24,704 nt of DNA from Lachnospiraceae bacterium (lineage in GTDB: Bacteria; Bacillota; Clostridia; Lachnospirales; Lachnospiraceae): NCBI GenBank assembly GCA_900754855.1, contig CAAEEI010000044.1:1-24704 (forward strand), written 5' to 3'. How positions within the stretch are numbered: the stretch's first letter is position 1; the number at the start of each line of letters is the position of its first letter. Both the position numbers and the translations under genes were made by a program. Positions 5,752 through 13,729 of the stretch are shown piece by piece. Below the pieces are notes generated by a model. It was not told the DNA's origin and did not search any database. It saw nothing but the letters and a program-made list of their open reading frames with translations.

Positions 5752-6807
5752 ATGAGTGTGATTACTTTTATTTGTGCAGGCCAGATGAATTCAGCGATTA
5801 CTTTTCCGGCATTTGAAAATGGACACGAGGTAAGACTGGTTGGTTCTCCGCTGGACAGGGAGATTATTGACGGATTACGGAAAGATAACTATCATATCAC
5901 GTTAAAGCGTACGCTGCACGATGGGATCAGGTATTATCAGATGGAAGAAATAGAGGAAGCCTTAAAGGGAGCAGATCTTATTCTTGGCGGCGTCAGCAGC
6001 TTCGGTCTGGACTGGTTTTGTGAGGAAATCCTGCCGGTTATCCCGGAAGAAGTGCCCCTGCTCACGGTGACCAAGGGCATGCTGGATAACGAAGACGGAA
6101 TGCTTGAACCGTATCCTTATCTTTTTGCCAGAAGACAGCCGGAAGGAAAGCATATTAATTTTAACGCCATTGGCGGACCATGTACCAGTTATGAGCTGGC
6201 AGATCATGATCACAGTCATGTGGCCTTCTGTGGAAAAGACAGAAAAACCCTGGAATATATAAAATCCCTGCTGGAGACCGACTATTATCACATCAGCCTT
6301 TCCACCGATGTGGCCGGTGTGGAATGTGCGGTTGCCATGAAAAATGCCTATGCGCTGGGTGTGACGCTGGCTGTGGGATTGTCGGAAAAAATGGAAGGGA
6401 AAATCGGAGTACAGCATTATAACTCACAGGCGGCATTGTTTGGACAAAGCATAAAAGAAATGACCAGATTACTGGAATTAATTGGCGGAAAGCCGGAAAA
6501 TATCGTGCATGGTGCAGGGGATTTATATGTGACGATCTTTGGCGGTCGTACCCGCAAGATCGGAACCCTTCTGGGAAGAGGAATGACGTTTGCTGAAGCG
6601 ATGGAAGAATTGCAGGACGTGACGCTGGAATCCATCGTCATTGCAACCAGAACTGCCCGGGCAGTGAGAAAACTGGCCCAAAGAGGTGTGGTTGAACTGG
6701 CTGACTTTCCGCTGCTTATGCATGTGGATTCGATAATCAACGAAGGAAAGGCTGTGGACATTCCCTGGAGTGCGTTTACCAGCGCTGATTTTTCTCCGGC
6801 AAAATAG
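5752..6807 (+). CDS. GpsA-like NAD(P)-dependent glycerol-3-phosphate dehydrogenase family protein
   Basis: A 351-aa cytoplasmic dehydrogenase. The C-terminal half carries GpsA hallmarks: VAMKNAYALGVTLAVGL (Lys197 matches the catalytic lysine region), NSQAALFGQSIKEM, GAGDLYVTIFGGRTRKIG (Asp257, Arg266/268) and LGRGMTFAEAMEEL. LTVTKGM near 105-110 fits the conserved TKG segment. The N-terminal nucleotide loop is atypical (ICAGQMNSA rather than GAGxxGTA), and identity to housekeeping GpsA looks low. It may therefore act on another phosphorylated or polyol substrate. The RBS AAAGGAG lies 8-9 nt before the ATG. Monocistronic; probably controlled by the divergent LacI-type regulator. Confidence 0.75.
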   Translation: MSVITFICAGQMNSAITFPAFENGHEVRLVGSPLDREIIDGLRKDNYHITLKRTLHDGIRYYQMEEIEEALKGADLILGGVSSFGLDWFCEEILPVIPEEVPLLTVTKGMLDNEDGMLEPYPYLFARRQPEGKHINFNAIGGPCTSYELADHDHSHVAFCGKDRKTLEYIKSLLETDYYHISLSTDVAGVECAVAMKNAYALGVTLAVGLSEKMEGKIGVQHYNSQAALFGQSIKEMTRLLELIGGKPENIVHGAGDLYVTIFGGRTRKIGTLLGRGMTFAEAMEELQDVTLESIVIATRTARAVRKLAQRGVVELADFPLLMHVDSIINEGKAVDIPWSAFTSADFSPAK

Positions 6808-6853
6808 AGGGTGGCTGTTCAGAAAAATACAGGGGAAACGGCGGAATTCATTC

Positions 6854-6882
6854 TTGACTTTTAAATATTACTCGTGTAAGAT
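6854..6882 (+). promoter_or_regulatory. BlaI-type operator overlapping the outer PBP promoter
   Basis: TTGACT (6854-6859), a 17-bp spacer and TAAGAT (6877-6882) form a promoter. The -10 is embedded in ATTACTCGTGTAAGAT (6867-6882). The same 16-bp site, inverted, occurs at 7001-7016 (ATCTTACAAATGTAAT) and at 12611-12626 beside the blaI promoter (ATCTTACGTGTGTAAT). The shared form is ATCTTAC-N3-TGTAAT. Confidence 0.75.
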
Positions 6883-6888
6883 TTAAAT

Positions 6889-6992
6889 ACATCTAAGATT
6901 GCAGGCAGGCCCCCTTGTTTTGTAATCTTAGATGTATAGAGTATGTGGAAAAATGTACCGTCTCCCTGCCCCGTCTCCGGGGAAATTTTTTT
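6889..6992 (+). ncRNA. Candidate small RNA or attenuated leader upstream of the PBP gene
   Basis: Transcription from the promoter at 6854-6882 would start near 6889. It would immediately form a 13-bp perfect hairpin (TACATCTAAGATT 6888-6900 with AATCTTAGATGTA 6924-6936, 23-nt loop), then reach an intrinsic terminator at 6969-6992. That gives a transcript of about 104 nt with no ORF and no RBS. The loop contains CCCCC, which could compete for the GGGG of the terminator stem. It could equally be an untranslated leader whose terminator limits read-through. No known RNA family was recognised. Confidence 0.4.
6969..6992 (+). terminator. Intrinsic terminator in the PBP leader
   Basis: CCCCG (6969-6973), loop TCTC, CGGGG (6978-6982), then AAA and seven T residues. 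It lies downstream of the outer PBP promoter and upstream of a second operator. It may also end transcripts from the GpsA-like gene. Confidence 0.7.
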
Positions 6993-7000
6993 AATCTTAA

Positions 7001-7024
7001 ATCTTACAAATGTAATATTATAAT
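7001..7024 (+). promoter_or_regulatory. Second BlaI-type operator and inner PBP promoter
   Basis: ATCTTACAAATGTAAT (7001-7016) is the same operator as at 6867 and 12611. It is followed by TATAAT (7019-7024). The -35 at 17-bp spacing (CTTAAA) is weak. A start from here would bypass the terminator at 6969-6992. Confidence 0.6.
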
Positions 7025-7094
7025 CTGCGGGAAGAAGTCTGTCCGGACAGGAAGGGGAGAAGGGAGATTGCGCTACAACGTCAGGGAGGTTTAT

Positions 7095-9173
7095 ATGAGA
7101 CATAGAAAAATGTACATAGGTATTTTGGGAATGATCGCGCTGGCAGTCGTTCTGGGTATGGCAGTAAAAATAATCAGGAGAGAGGAGGGAAAGATGCCGG
7201 AAGAACTTCTGGTGGAATACATGAACCATATTTCCCGGCAGGAGTACGAAAAAATGTATGCCATGATCGATCCGGAGGCTGCAGGAGGCATTCGTCGGGA
7301 GGACTTCATCAAACGTAACGCAGCCATTTATGAGGGCATGGAAATGCAAAAGATGAAGATCAGGATCATTGGCTGTAATGAAAAAGAAAAAACCGTATCT
7401 TATCAGACTTCTTTCGAGACAATCGCAGGGAAAGTAAGTTTTGAGAATGAGGCGCTTTTTTCGAAAAACAGGGAAGGATACCGGCTTGTCTGGGAGGATT
7501 CTCTGATTTTTCCTGGTTTGTCTGCTTCCGATAAGGTCAGGGTTTCGACAATACCGGCAGAGCGGGGAAAGATTCTGGACCGGAAAGGGAGGGTTCTGGC
7601 AGGACAGGGAACAGCATCTTCGGTGGGAATCATTCCCGGTAAACTGAAAAACCGGGAGAAAGCCATTCCAGAAGTGGCCAGGTTGTTGGGAATGACTGAG
7701 GAGGCAATAGAAAAGAAGCTATCGGCGCAGTGGGTAAAAGAGGATTCTTTTGTTCCGTTGAAAACACTTCCGAAAGGAGATCCTTTAGAAAGAGAAGCGG
7801 CTGCCTCAGGGGAAGAGGCCATGGAGGAAAAGGAAAGGCAGGAGGAATTACTGGAGATTTCCGGCGTGATGATTACGGATGTGGAGGTTCGGAATTATGC
7901 ATTGGGGGAAGCGGCGGCACATTTAATCGGGTATGTACAAAATGTGACGGCAGAAGATCTGAAAGAACATGACGGGGAAGGCTATACTGCAAACAGCGTC
8001 ATCGGCAGAAGCGGAATGGAAGGACTTTTGGAGAAAAAACTGAAAGGGAAGGATGGCCACAGAATAGTTATCGTAGATGAAGAAGGCGGGGAAAAAGAGG
8101 AAGTGGCCGTAAGTATGGTGGAAAACGGGCAGGATGTTCAACTGACCATCGATGCTGATCTGCAGAATTCTTTATATGAGCAGTTTAAGGAGGAAAAAAG
8201 CAGTTCGGTGGCCATGGATCCTTATACCGGAGAAGTGCTGGCTTTGGTCAGTACGCCATCCTATGATAACAATGCTTTTATTCTGGGATTATCTGACGCA
8301 CAGTGGACAAAACTCAGTGAAGATGAGGACAAGCCCATGTATAACCGATTCCGACAGGTATGGTGTCCGGGATCTTCTTTTAAACCAATTACGGCGGCAA
8401 TCGGACTGGAAGAAGGGGCAATCGACCCGACCAGAGATTATGGAAACGAGGGATTACGCTGGCAAAAGGACGCCTCCTGGGGAGCCTATTTTGTCTCAAC
8501 CCTCCATATCTATGCGCCGGTGAATTTAGAAAATGCGTTGATTTATTCAGATAATATTTATTTTGCCAAAGCGGCGCTGCGCATCGGCGCCGGCCAGTGG
8601 GAAAAAGCGCTGCGGGGGCTTGGTTTTGGCGAAGAGATTCCTTTTCCAATTAAGATGGCGCCATCCCAGTATACCAACGGAGACGGTATGGAAACGGAGA
8701 TTCAGTTGGCGGACAGTGGTTATGGACAGGGAGAGATTTTGATGAATCCATTGCATTTGGCCTGTATTTATTCGGCCTTTTGCAATGAAGGAAATATGAT
8801 CCGGCCTTGGCTTTTCAGTGAAGAGGGCGTTTCGGGAGAATCCTGGATTGCCGATGCATTTTCTCCGGCAACGGCTGACCGGGTGATGGAGGCCATGAAG
8901 AAGGTCGTGAACCATCCTGACGGAACGGGGTATGGCGCCCGTCGGACAGATGTTGTGCTGGCGGGAAAAACCGGAACTGCGGAAATCAAAGCGGCAAAGG
9001 AGGATAAAACCGGAACGGAACTGGGTTGGTTCGCCGTCTGTACAGCAGAGAAAAATATGGATTGTCCAATTCTGTTGATCAGTATGACCGAAGACGTGAA
9101 AGAAAAGGGGGGAAGCGGATATGTGGTCAAAAAGGATGCGCAAGTATTGGATCAGTGGTTTGCTGGTCATTAA
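7095..9173 (+). CDS. MecA/PBP2a-like penicillin-binding transpeptidase
   Basis: A membrane-anchored class B PBP of 692 aa that cross-links peptidoglycan and is probably of low beta-lactam affinity. Order: N-terminal membrane anchor (IGILGMIALAVVLGMAV); a MecA_N/NTF2-like domain at about 35-145 (LVEYMNHISRQEYEKMYAMI, LVWEDSLIFPGL); a dimerisation domain (ERGKILDRKGRVLAGQG, FVPLKTLP, YALGEAAAHLIGYV, SVIGRSGMEGLLEKKL); and the transpeptidase. Catalytic motifs are intact: Ser427-S-F-Lys430, Ser485-Asp-Asn487 and Lys625-Thr-Gly-Thr628. The match to Staphylococcus MecA runs the full length, including ADSGYGQGEILMNP. The start was chosen at MRHRKMYIG with GGGAGGT 6 nt before; the open frame extends to 6915, but that part is leader. 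A BlaI-type operator precedes it. Confidence 0.9.
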   Translation: MRHRKMYIGILGMIALAVVLGMAVKIIRREEGKMPEELLVEYMNHISRQEYEKMYAMIDPEAAGGIRREDFIKRNAAIYEGMEMQKMKIRIIGCNEKEKTVSYQTSFETIAGKVSFENEALFSKNREGYRLVWEDSLIFPGLSASDKVRVSTIPAERGKILDRKGRVLAGQGTASSVGIIPGKLKNREKAIPEVARLLGMTEEAIEKKLSAQWVKEDSFVPLKTLPKGDPLEREAAASGEEAMEEKERQEELLEISGVMITDVEVRNYALGEAAAHLIGYVQNVTAEDLKEHDGEGYTANSVIGRSGMEGLLEKKLKGKDGHRIVIVDEEGGEKEEVAVSMVENGQDVQLTIDADLQNSLYEQFKEEKSSSVAMDPYTGEVLALVSTPSYDNNAFILGLSDAQWTKLSEDEDKPMYNRFRQVWCPGSSFKPITAAIGLEEGAIDPTRDYGNEGLRWQKDASWGAYFVSTLHIYAPVNLENALIYSDNIYFAKAALRIGAGQWEKALRGLGFGEEIPFPIKMAPSQYTNGDGMETEIQLADSGYGQGEILMNPLHLACIYSAFCNEGNMIRPWLFSEEGVSGESWIADAFSPATADRVMEAMKKVVNHPDGTGYGARRTDVVLAGKTGTAEIKAAKEDKTGTELGWFAVCTAEKNMDCPILLISMTEDVKEKGGSGYVVKKDAQVLDQWFAGH

Positions 9174-10404
9174 TGTGTTGTCGATGTACGGTCTTTTTGG
9201 CTGCGGAAAAATACCGGAAAAAGAAAGCAAATCCAGAGAGATTTCCATGGAGGATCCAAAGAAAAGAGAAAGGGCGCAGGATAAACAATTATGGGAGAAA
9301 GGGTATGCGCTCCCTGTGGAAGAGCGGGAGCAAAAAGAAGCGCAAAGGGATGGAAAAACCATGATGAACAAACTCTTTGCCCTTTATCGGGATGCCGATA
9401 AGGGAAAGACCTTTAACGTGGAGCTGAAAGAGGAAACGATTTTGCAGATGCAGGAGGAGCTGGGGAAAACAAAGTCTCCGGTGATGACTTTACTGCCATA
9501 TGAAAATATGATAAATGAAGAAAAGGTAGATACTTTTTTGAAGGACTGTGCGAAAGGAAAAAGCGGCTCGGTCATCCTGTATGAAATCCACCATGACGGT
9601 GGTGTCGGCAGAATGAAATTTATTTTTGACGGGAGACAAATGTACCTGCTTCGGGTAAGGTATGTCTGGAAAAAGGACGGCCAGCCGGGAATTTCGGATA
9701 TTTCTCATAGCAGAATCAAAGAATGGAACTATACGGATAAAGGGTGGTTCGCTTATGAACTGTGTGTGCCGCAACCCCCGGAGGTCAGTGAAATCGTAGA
9801 TGGAAGCAATATGATCAGGGTAAAACCCATGACAGAGGAACAGCAAAGAATGTCAAAACAATGTGTAAGAGGCCTTGGCTATCAGGGAAACAATGTTTTA
9901 TGTAGTAACTGGGACGAAGCGCATATGGAAAAATTGGATTATAACGGAATGTTTGAATACTTATATGCCATGAAATATGGGGAAAGTTTGGATACCGGAA
10001 AATATCCGGAGGGCATTCCCCGGGAGAAGTTTGAAAAGCTGATTGGAGAATATTTTCCCATAACGGCAGAGCAGATACGGGAATACGCAGTGTTTGAGGA
10101 AAAAACACAGACGTATCCCCGGGCGGGATTGCGAAGTTTTTCCCATGCGATGGCATTGTTTCAGACCTCTTTGCCGGAAGTGACGGCAATCCGGCAAAAT
10201 CAGGATGGGACAGTGACGCTGACGGTAGACGCCGTATGCACAATGTTTACGGGGGATGATGCGCTCATCACCCATGAACTTACCGTACGTTTTGGCAAAG
10301 ACGGTCGTTTTCAGTATTTGGGAAATAAAATAAAGGAGAGGGATTTACAAAAGATTCCCGCTTATCAGTACCGTGTGCCCAGAAGTCTCCGGGAAAATTC
10401 CTAA
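9121..10404 (+). CDS. Lipoprotein of unknown function co-expressed with the PBP
   Basis: A 427-aa secreted lipoprotein. The signal peptide (RKYWISGLLVINVLSMYG) ends in the lipobox LFGC, with Cys28 the probable lipidated residue. The mature part is charged and soluble, with no enzyme motif recognised. Sections such as VILYEIHHDGGVGRMKFIF and YEIHH/TFNVELKEET resemble small beta-rich modules, and the C-terminal half has ITAEQIREYAVFEE and a TVTLTVDAVC-type strand. The start overlaps the PBP 3' end by 53 bp in another frame, with a G-rich RBS (GGGGGGAAG), so the two are translationally linked. Its last 4 bp overlap the end of blaR1. The position suggests a role in the beta-lactam response or in helping the PBP. 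Confidence 0.75.
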   Translation: MWSKRMRKYWISGLLVINVLSMYGLFGCGKIPEKESKSREISMEDPKKRERAQDKQLWEKGYALPVEEREQKEAQRDGKTMMNKLFALYRDADKGKTFNVELKEETILQMQEELGKTKSPVMTLLPYENMINEEKVDTFLKDCAKGKSGSVILYEIHHDGGVGRMKFIFDGRQMYLLRVRYVWKKDGQPGISDISHSRIKEWNYTDKGWFAYELCVPQPPEVSEIVDGSNMIRVKPMTEEQQRMSKQCVRGLGYQGNNVLCSNWDEAHMEKLDYNGMFEYLYAMKYGESLDTGKYPEGIPREKFEKLIGEYFPITAEQIREYAVFEEKTQTYPRAGLRSFSHAMALFQTSLPEVTAIRQNQDGTVTLTVDAVCTMFTGDDALITHELTVRFGKDGRFQYLGNKIKERDLQKIPAYQYRVPRSLRENS

Positions 10405-12206
10405 AGAGATTTTTCCCAGAGATGCATTTTTGCTAAAATGGACAGGGTGATTTCTTTTGCCTGACTTCCCTCCGCGTTCTGCCTGGCCTGAATGTTGGTG
10501 GCGAAAAAACAGGTATGTCCGGCAGATTCCAGATAGCCGATGAACCATCCGTTTATGTTTTTTCCCTCCACGCAGCCTGTTCCGGTTTTTCCATAAAATG
10601 TTCCGGCATCGGAAGAAGAAAGGCAGATGGATTCCTTGACGGCTTCAATGTTTTCTGGAGAAAATCCCCAGGCATTTTGATGCAGTCTGACGAGAAGCTG
10701 AACCTGTTCGACCGGGGAAATTTTCAGGGAAGATTCCATCCAGTAGGCAGTGGGATTTCCATGCAGATCCTGGTTTCCATATTCGATTTTTTGAATATAT
10801 TGCTGCAGCGCAGTACGGGACAGCTGCCGGTCGATGGCCTGAAAGTACCAGTTCACAGAGGAAGACATGGCGGATGCCAGAGTTTGATCGGCGTTCCATG
10901 CGGCGAAGGGATAGTGGTTTCCGTCCCAGGCCATAAAAGAATCATCCGGCTGGATGACGCCTTCTTCCAGTCCCAGTAACGCGTCATAGATTTTATAAGT
11001 AGAATCCGGAGAAACCCGCAGAAGCGCCCGTTCCTGGTTATGAATATGCCAGGTATCTCTTTCCAGATCATAGAGAACAAAACTTCCGTCATATTTTCCA
11101 AAACAGGCAGACAGATCCGGATAGGAAATATTTCTGGATGAAAGATCCCACGAAAAGCGATGTTTCTCTGCCGCCTGGGTGGAAAGAAACGGAGTAAGGC
11201 CGAAAAGCATACTGGCGATAAGAATAAATGTCATCATACTTTGCCGTTGTTTTTTTCCGGAAGTTTTTTCATAAGAAGCAATGTTGAGGATGCGACGTTT
11301 TATTTGCCGATGGGTTCCTCCCAGGGAAGAAGAAAAGGAAAAAGGGGCGGAAGACAGTTTCTGTGCAAAATCAATCAGGGTAAACCCGTATGGTTTATAA
11401 TCTTCTTCTCCGAGCATATCTAAAACCGAGGTATCACAGGCAATTTCCTTATCATTACGCATTTCTTTTCGGGCAAACCATACGACAGGGTTGAACCAGT
11501 ATACGATGATAAACAGATGCATCAGATGGTCAGGGAAAGCATCCTTATGCTTATAGTGCTGCAATTCGTGGAGCAGCATATAGCGTATGGAGGAAAGCTC
11601 ATACGTAGAAAGCAAAGGGATGGGCAGATAAATGCATGGCCGGAAGAGTCCCGTGATGATGGGAGACGGCAGAAAGGCAGTGCTGTAAATGGGGATGTCT
11701 CTGTGAATCTGCATTTCGTCCAGACAGGAGCGATACAGTCTGCGTACAGAGCGGTTCTGCAGAGGGAGGGCGGAGGCTTTTAAACGCTGCAGTCTAAGGG
11801 CGGAACGGATGAGCAGGAAAAGCATAACAAACATACCGGTAATCCACAGGCCAAGGAGAAAACGGCCGAAAAAAGAGGATGTTTCCCCGTGGACAGAAAG
11901 GGTAAAATCCTGATCCCAGCCTGAACTTCCCGTGGAAGGAAGGTTTATCATATGTTTCATCACCGTTTTATCTGCGGCGCCGGAAAAATGTACCTGACGG
12001 ACAAGCCAGGAGAAAAGCTGTGGTAAGCCGATGATTGGAAAAGGGAGAAAAGGAACCGTGAGCAGGCAGGGAAGCAAAAACCACAGACGGTATTGCATCC
12101 GGCTGGATAAATGGTTTCTGCCCAGACGTTTTGCCAGCAAAAGCACGCCGATGATTCCACAGAGAAAAACATTACAGAGAAGAAAACGCAGCATAAAATC
12201 AGCCAT
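10401..12206 (-). CDS. blaR1: BlaR1/MecR1-type beta-lactam sensor-transducer
   Basis: A membrane sensor of 601 aa that detects beta-lactams outside the cell and triggers BlaI removal inside. It has four hydrophobic segments (near residues 5-25, 40-65, 100-125 and 315-335). The M56 zinc metalloprotease domain has His213-Glu-Leu-Gln-His217 and the downstream NDKEIACD. The extracellular C-terminal sensor is a class D beta-lactamase-like domain with Ser402-T-Y-Lys405, SSVNWYF and Lys540-Thr-Gly-Thr543. All catalytic and acylation residues are present, so it looks functional. The start is the ATG inside the blaI 3' end (ATGGCTGA overlap), with AAAGGAG before it. It forms a blaI-blaR1 operon and converges on the lipoprotein gene. 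Confidence 0.92.
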   Translation of the reverse strand: MADFMLRFLLCNVFLCGIIGVLLLAKRLGRNHLSSRMQYRLWFLLPCLLTVPFLPFPIIGLPQLFSWLVRQVHFSGAADKTVMKHMINLPSTGSSGWDQDFTLSVHGETSSFFGRFLLGLWITGMFVMLFLLIRSALRLQRLKASALPLQNRSVRRLYRSCLDEMQIHRDIPIYSTAFLPSPIITGLFRPCIYLPIPLLSTYELSSIRYMLLHELQHYKHKDAFPDHLMHLFIIVYWFNPVVWFARKEMRNDKEIACDTSVLDMLGEEDYKPYGFTLIDFAQKLSSAPFSFSSSLGGTHRQIKRRILNIASYEKTSGKKQRQSMMTFILIASMLFGLTPFLSTQAAEKHRFSWDLSSRNISYPDLSACFGKYDGSFVLYDLERDTWHIHNQERALLRVSPDSTYKIYDALLGLEEGVIQPDDSFMAWDGNHYPFAAWNADQTLASAMSSSVNWYFQAIDRQLSRTALQQYIQKIEYGNQDLHGNPTAYWMESSLKISPVEQVQLLVRLHQNAWGFSPENIEAVKESICLSSSDAGTFYGKTGTGCVEGKNINGWFIGYLESAGHTCFFATNIQARQNAEGSQAKEITLSILAKMHLWEKSL

Positions 12207-12594
12207 GGCAATCTCCTTTCTTTTTGGTTTTGTCCGAAAGCAGGGAGCGAAGCGTGTCCAGCTCGGCGGTGGATAACCGGTCATTTTCAATAAAAGCGGA
12301 GACCATGGCGGTAAGATCGCCATCGTAATAACGTTTCAGAAACGAGTGACTTTTCTGGTTCAGGTATTCATTTTCCTGGACTGTTGGCGTATAGACAAAC
12401 ATACGGCTTTGTTTTTCATAGGTCAGCGCCCCTTTATTGACAAGACGTTTGAGGAGGGTCTGGATGGTTTTCGGACTCCAGCGGGTGGTCTTTGTCAACT
12501 GTTCGATGATCGCGTTGGTGCTGATCGGCGCATATTTCCATATGATTTTCATTACTTCAAATTCGGCTTCAGAAATCTGTGGTAAATCACGCAT
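12199..12594 (-). CDS. blaI: BlaI/MecI-family repressor
   Basis: A winged-helix repressor of 131 aa. LPQISEAEFEVMKIIWKYAP, the recognition region TRWSPKTIQTLLKRLVNKGAL and YTPTVQENEYL are typical of the family. The C-terminal dimerisation part MVSAFIENDRLSTAELDTL contains the region cut during induction in staphylococcal BlaI (Asn-Phe there, Ala-Phe here). AAGGAGG lies 8 nt before the ATG. It is the first gene of the blaI-blaR1 operon. The operator between its own promoter and gene matches the two at the PBP gene, so it should repress both arms of the cassette. Confidence 0.95.
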   Translation of the reverse strand: MRDLPQISEAEFEVMKIIWKYAPISTNAIIEQLTKTTRWSPKTIQTLLKRLVNKGALTYEKQSRMFVYTPTVQENEYLNQKSHSFLKRYYDGDLTAMVSAFIENDRLSTAELDTLRSLLSDKTKKKGDCHG

Positions 12595-12610
12595 TGCGAA
12601 TTCCTCCTTA

Positions 12611-12661
12611 ATCTTACGTGTGTAATAAATGAAGTATAGACGGTATTGGTAAGAATGTCAA
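12611..12661 (-). promoter_or_regulatory. blaI promoter and operator
   Basis: On the minus strand TTGACA (12656-12661), 17 bp, then TATACT (12633-12638) is a near-perfect sigma-A promoter. The operator ATTACACACGTAAGAT (12611-12626) lies across the transcription start. It is the same site as at 6867 and 7001, so the repressor should autoregulate. Confidence 0.8.
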
Positions 12662-12683
12662 TGAAAAAACGGAGGGGTAAGAA

Positions 12684-12712
12684 TTGAAATTGCCGCCAAG
12701 CAGTGCTATACT
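12684..12712 (+). promoter_or_regulatory. Promoter of the LysR gene
   Basis: TTGAAA (12684-12689), a 17-bp spacer and TATACT (12707-12712), about 40 bp before the LysR start. The promoter is back-to-back with the blaI promoter. Confidence 0.65.
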
Positions 12713-12754
12713 TTGAAGCGCTGAAAAGGAAAACAGAAGAACGGGGGGCTGTTT

Positions 12755-13633
12755 ATGACATTAAATCAGTTAAACTATTATGTGGAAATTGTCCGGCAGA
12801 GTAGTTTCACCAAGGCGGCAGAGCACCTTTTTGTCAGCCAGTCGGCATTAAGTAAATCCATTCGTGCACTGGAAAAAGAGTTTCAGATTGAACTGATCAA
12901 TCGGACGGCGAAGGATTTTCAGTTGACAAGAGAGGGAGAAATTTTCTATGATTATGCGGTTCGGATTCTGGATTATTACCGGGAGCAGACGCAGGAATTA
13001 TTCCAATGTCTGAAAAGTGCGGACGGGACGTTACGTATCGGGATACCGCCGACGGCGGGAGCGATTTTTTTCTATTCGGTGATGTACAGATTTAAGGCAC
13101 AGTATCCAGGCATAGATTTACAGATTGAAGAAACCACATCCAAACCCATTCAGGAGCTGGTGGCGTCAGGTAAGCTGGATATGGGCGCAGTGATTGAGCC
13201 TTTTAGCGACGATCGCTTTTATCAGCGCCCGGTATATCGATCCGAGGCAGTCCTGCTGGTATCCAAAAATCATCCGCTGGCAGGGGAAAAAGAAGTACCG
13301 TTCGCTTCATTAAAAGGAGAAAAGTTTGTGACCATCAGCCCGGAATATATGTTTTATGATGTGATGATGGAAAAATGCCGGGAAGGTGGAGTAGAACCGG
13401 AGGTTGCCTTTAAAAGTTATCAGTGGGAATGGATTTTTGAGATGGTGGCCGATAATCAGGGAGTCAGCATTTTGCCCAAACCCCTGGTGGATAAGTTCAA
13501 TACCACCAGAGTCAGTCTGCTTCATCTGACGGAGCCGGAGTTTCCCTGGACCCTGTCGTTGATTTATAAAAAAGATAAATTTATCACTGTCCCTATGCAG
13601 TGTTTTCTGGATATGTGTTTTGAAGCCAGATAA
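12755..13633 (+). CDS. LysR-family transcriptional regulator
   Basis: A 292-aa regulator. The N-terminal helix-turn-helix is MTLNQLNYYVEIVRQSSFTK followed by AAEHLFVSQSALSKSIRALE. It is followed by a substrate-binding domain (LRIGIPPTAGAIFFYSVMYRF, LDMGAVIEPF, VSKNHPLAG, VSILPKPLVDKF). GGGGGG upstream acts as RBS. The gene ends in a strong terminator and is followed, in the same direction, by an MFS carrier and a CoA-transferase whose promoter region carries LysR-type T-N11-A boxes. It is probably their activator, with a carboxylate or CoA-ester intermediate as inducer. The ligand is not identifiable. Confidence 0.9.
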   Translation: MTLNQLNYYVEIVRQSSFTKAAEHLFVSQSALSKSIRALEKEFQIELINRTAKDFQLTREGEIFYDYAVRILDYYREQTQELFQCLKSADGTLRIGIPPTAGAIFFYSVMYRFKAQYPGIDLQIEETTSKPIQELVASGKLDMGAVIEPFSDDRFYQRPVYRSEAVLLVSKNHPLAGEKEVPFASLKGEKFVTISPEYMFYDVMMEKCREGGVEPEVAFKSYQWEWIFEMVADNQGVSILPKPLVDKFNTTRVSLLHLTEPEFPWTLSLIYKKDKFITVPMQCFLDMCFEAR

Positions 13634-13647
13634 AAGTACAGAGAAAA

Positions 13648-13694
13648 AGCTGTTGTCCCCGTTTTCCGAAAAGGCGGGGCAGCGGCTTTTTTTG
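13648..13694 (+). terminator. Intrinsic terminator after the LysR gene
   Basis: The stem pairs AGCTGTTGTCCCCG with CGGGGCAGCGGCT around a TTTTCCGAAAAGG loop that can itself pair, followed by seven T residues. Confidence 0.8.
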
Positions 13695-13729
13695 TTTGAT
13701 AGAAAATTATGCCATTTCCGATCAACGTG

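Noticed and set aside
6888..6936. The 13-bp inverted repeat considered as a terminator for the GpsA-like gene
   Set aside because: There is no T tract after it, and it lies at the predicted start of a downstream transcript. The terminator is the GC stem at 6969-6992.
6915..7094. N-terminal extension of the PBP to 6915
   Set aside because: It would translate through the terminator and operator, has no RBS, and family similarity starts at the ATG at 7095 with a good RBS.
8547..9371. Long minus-strand open frame (274 aa) across the PBP 3' end
   Set aside because: It is antisense to the catalytic domain of a PBP with intact motifs, has no RBS and shows no family resemblance.
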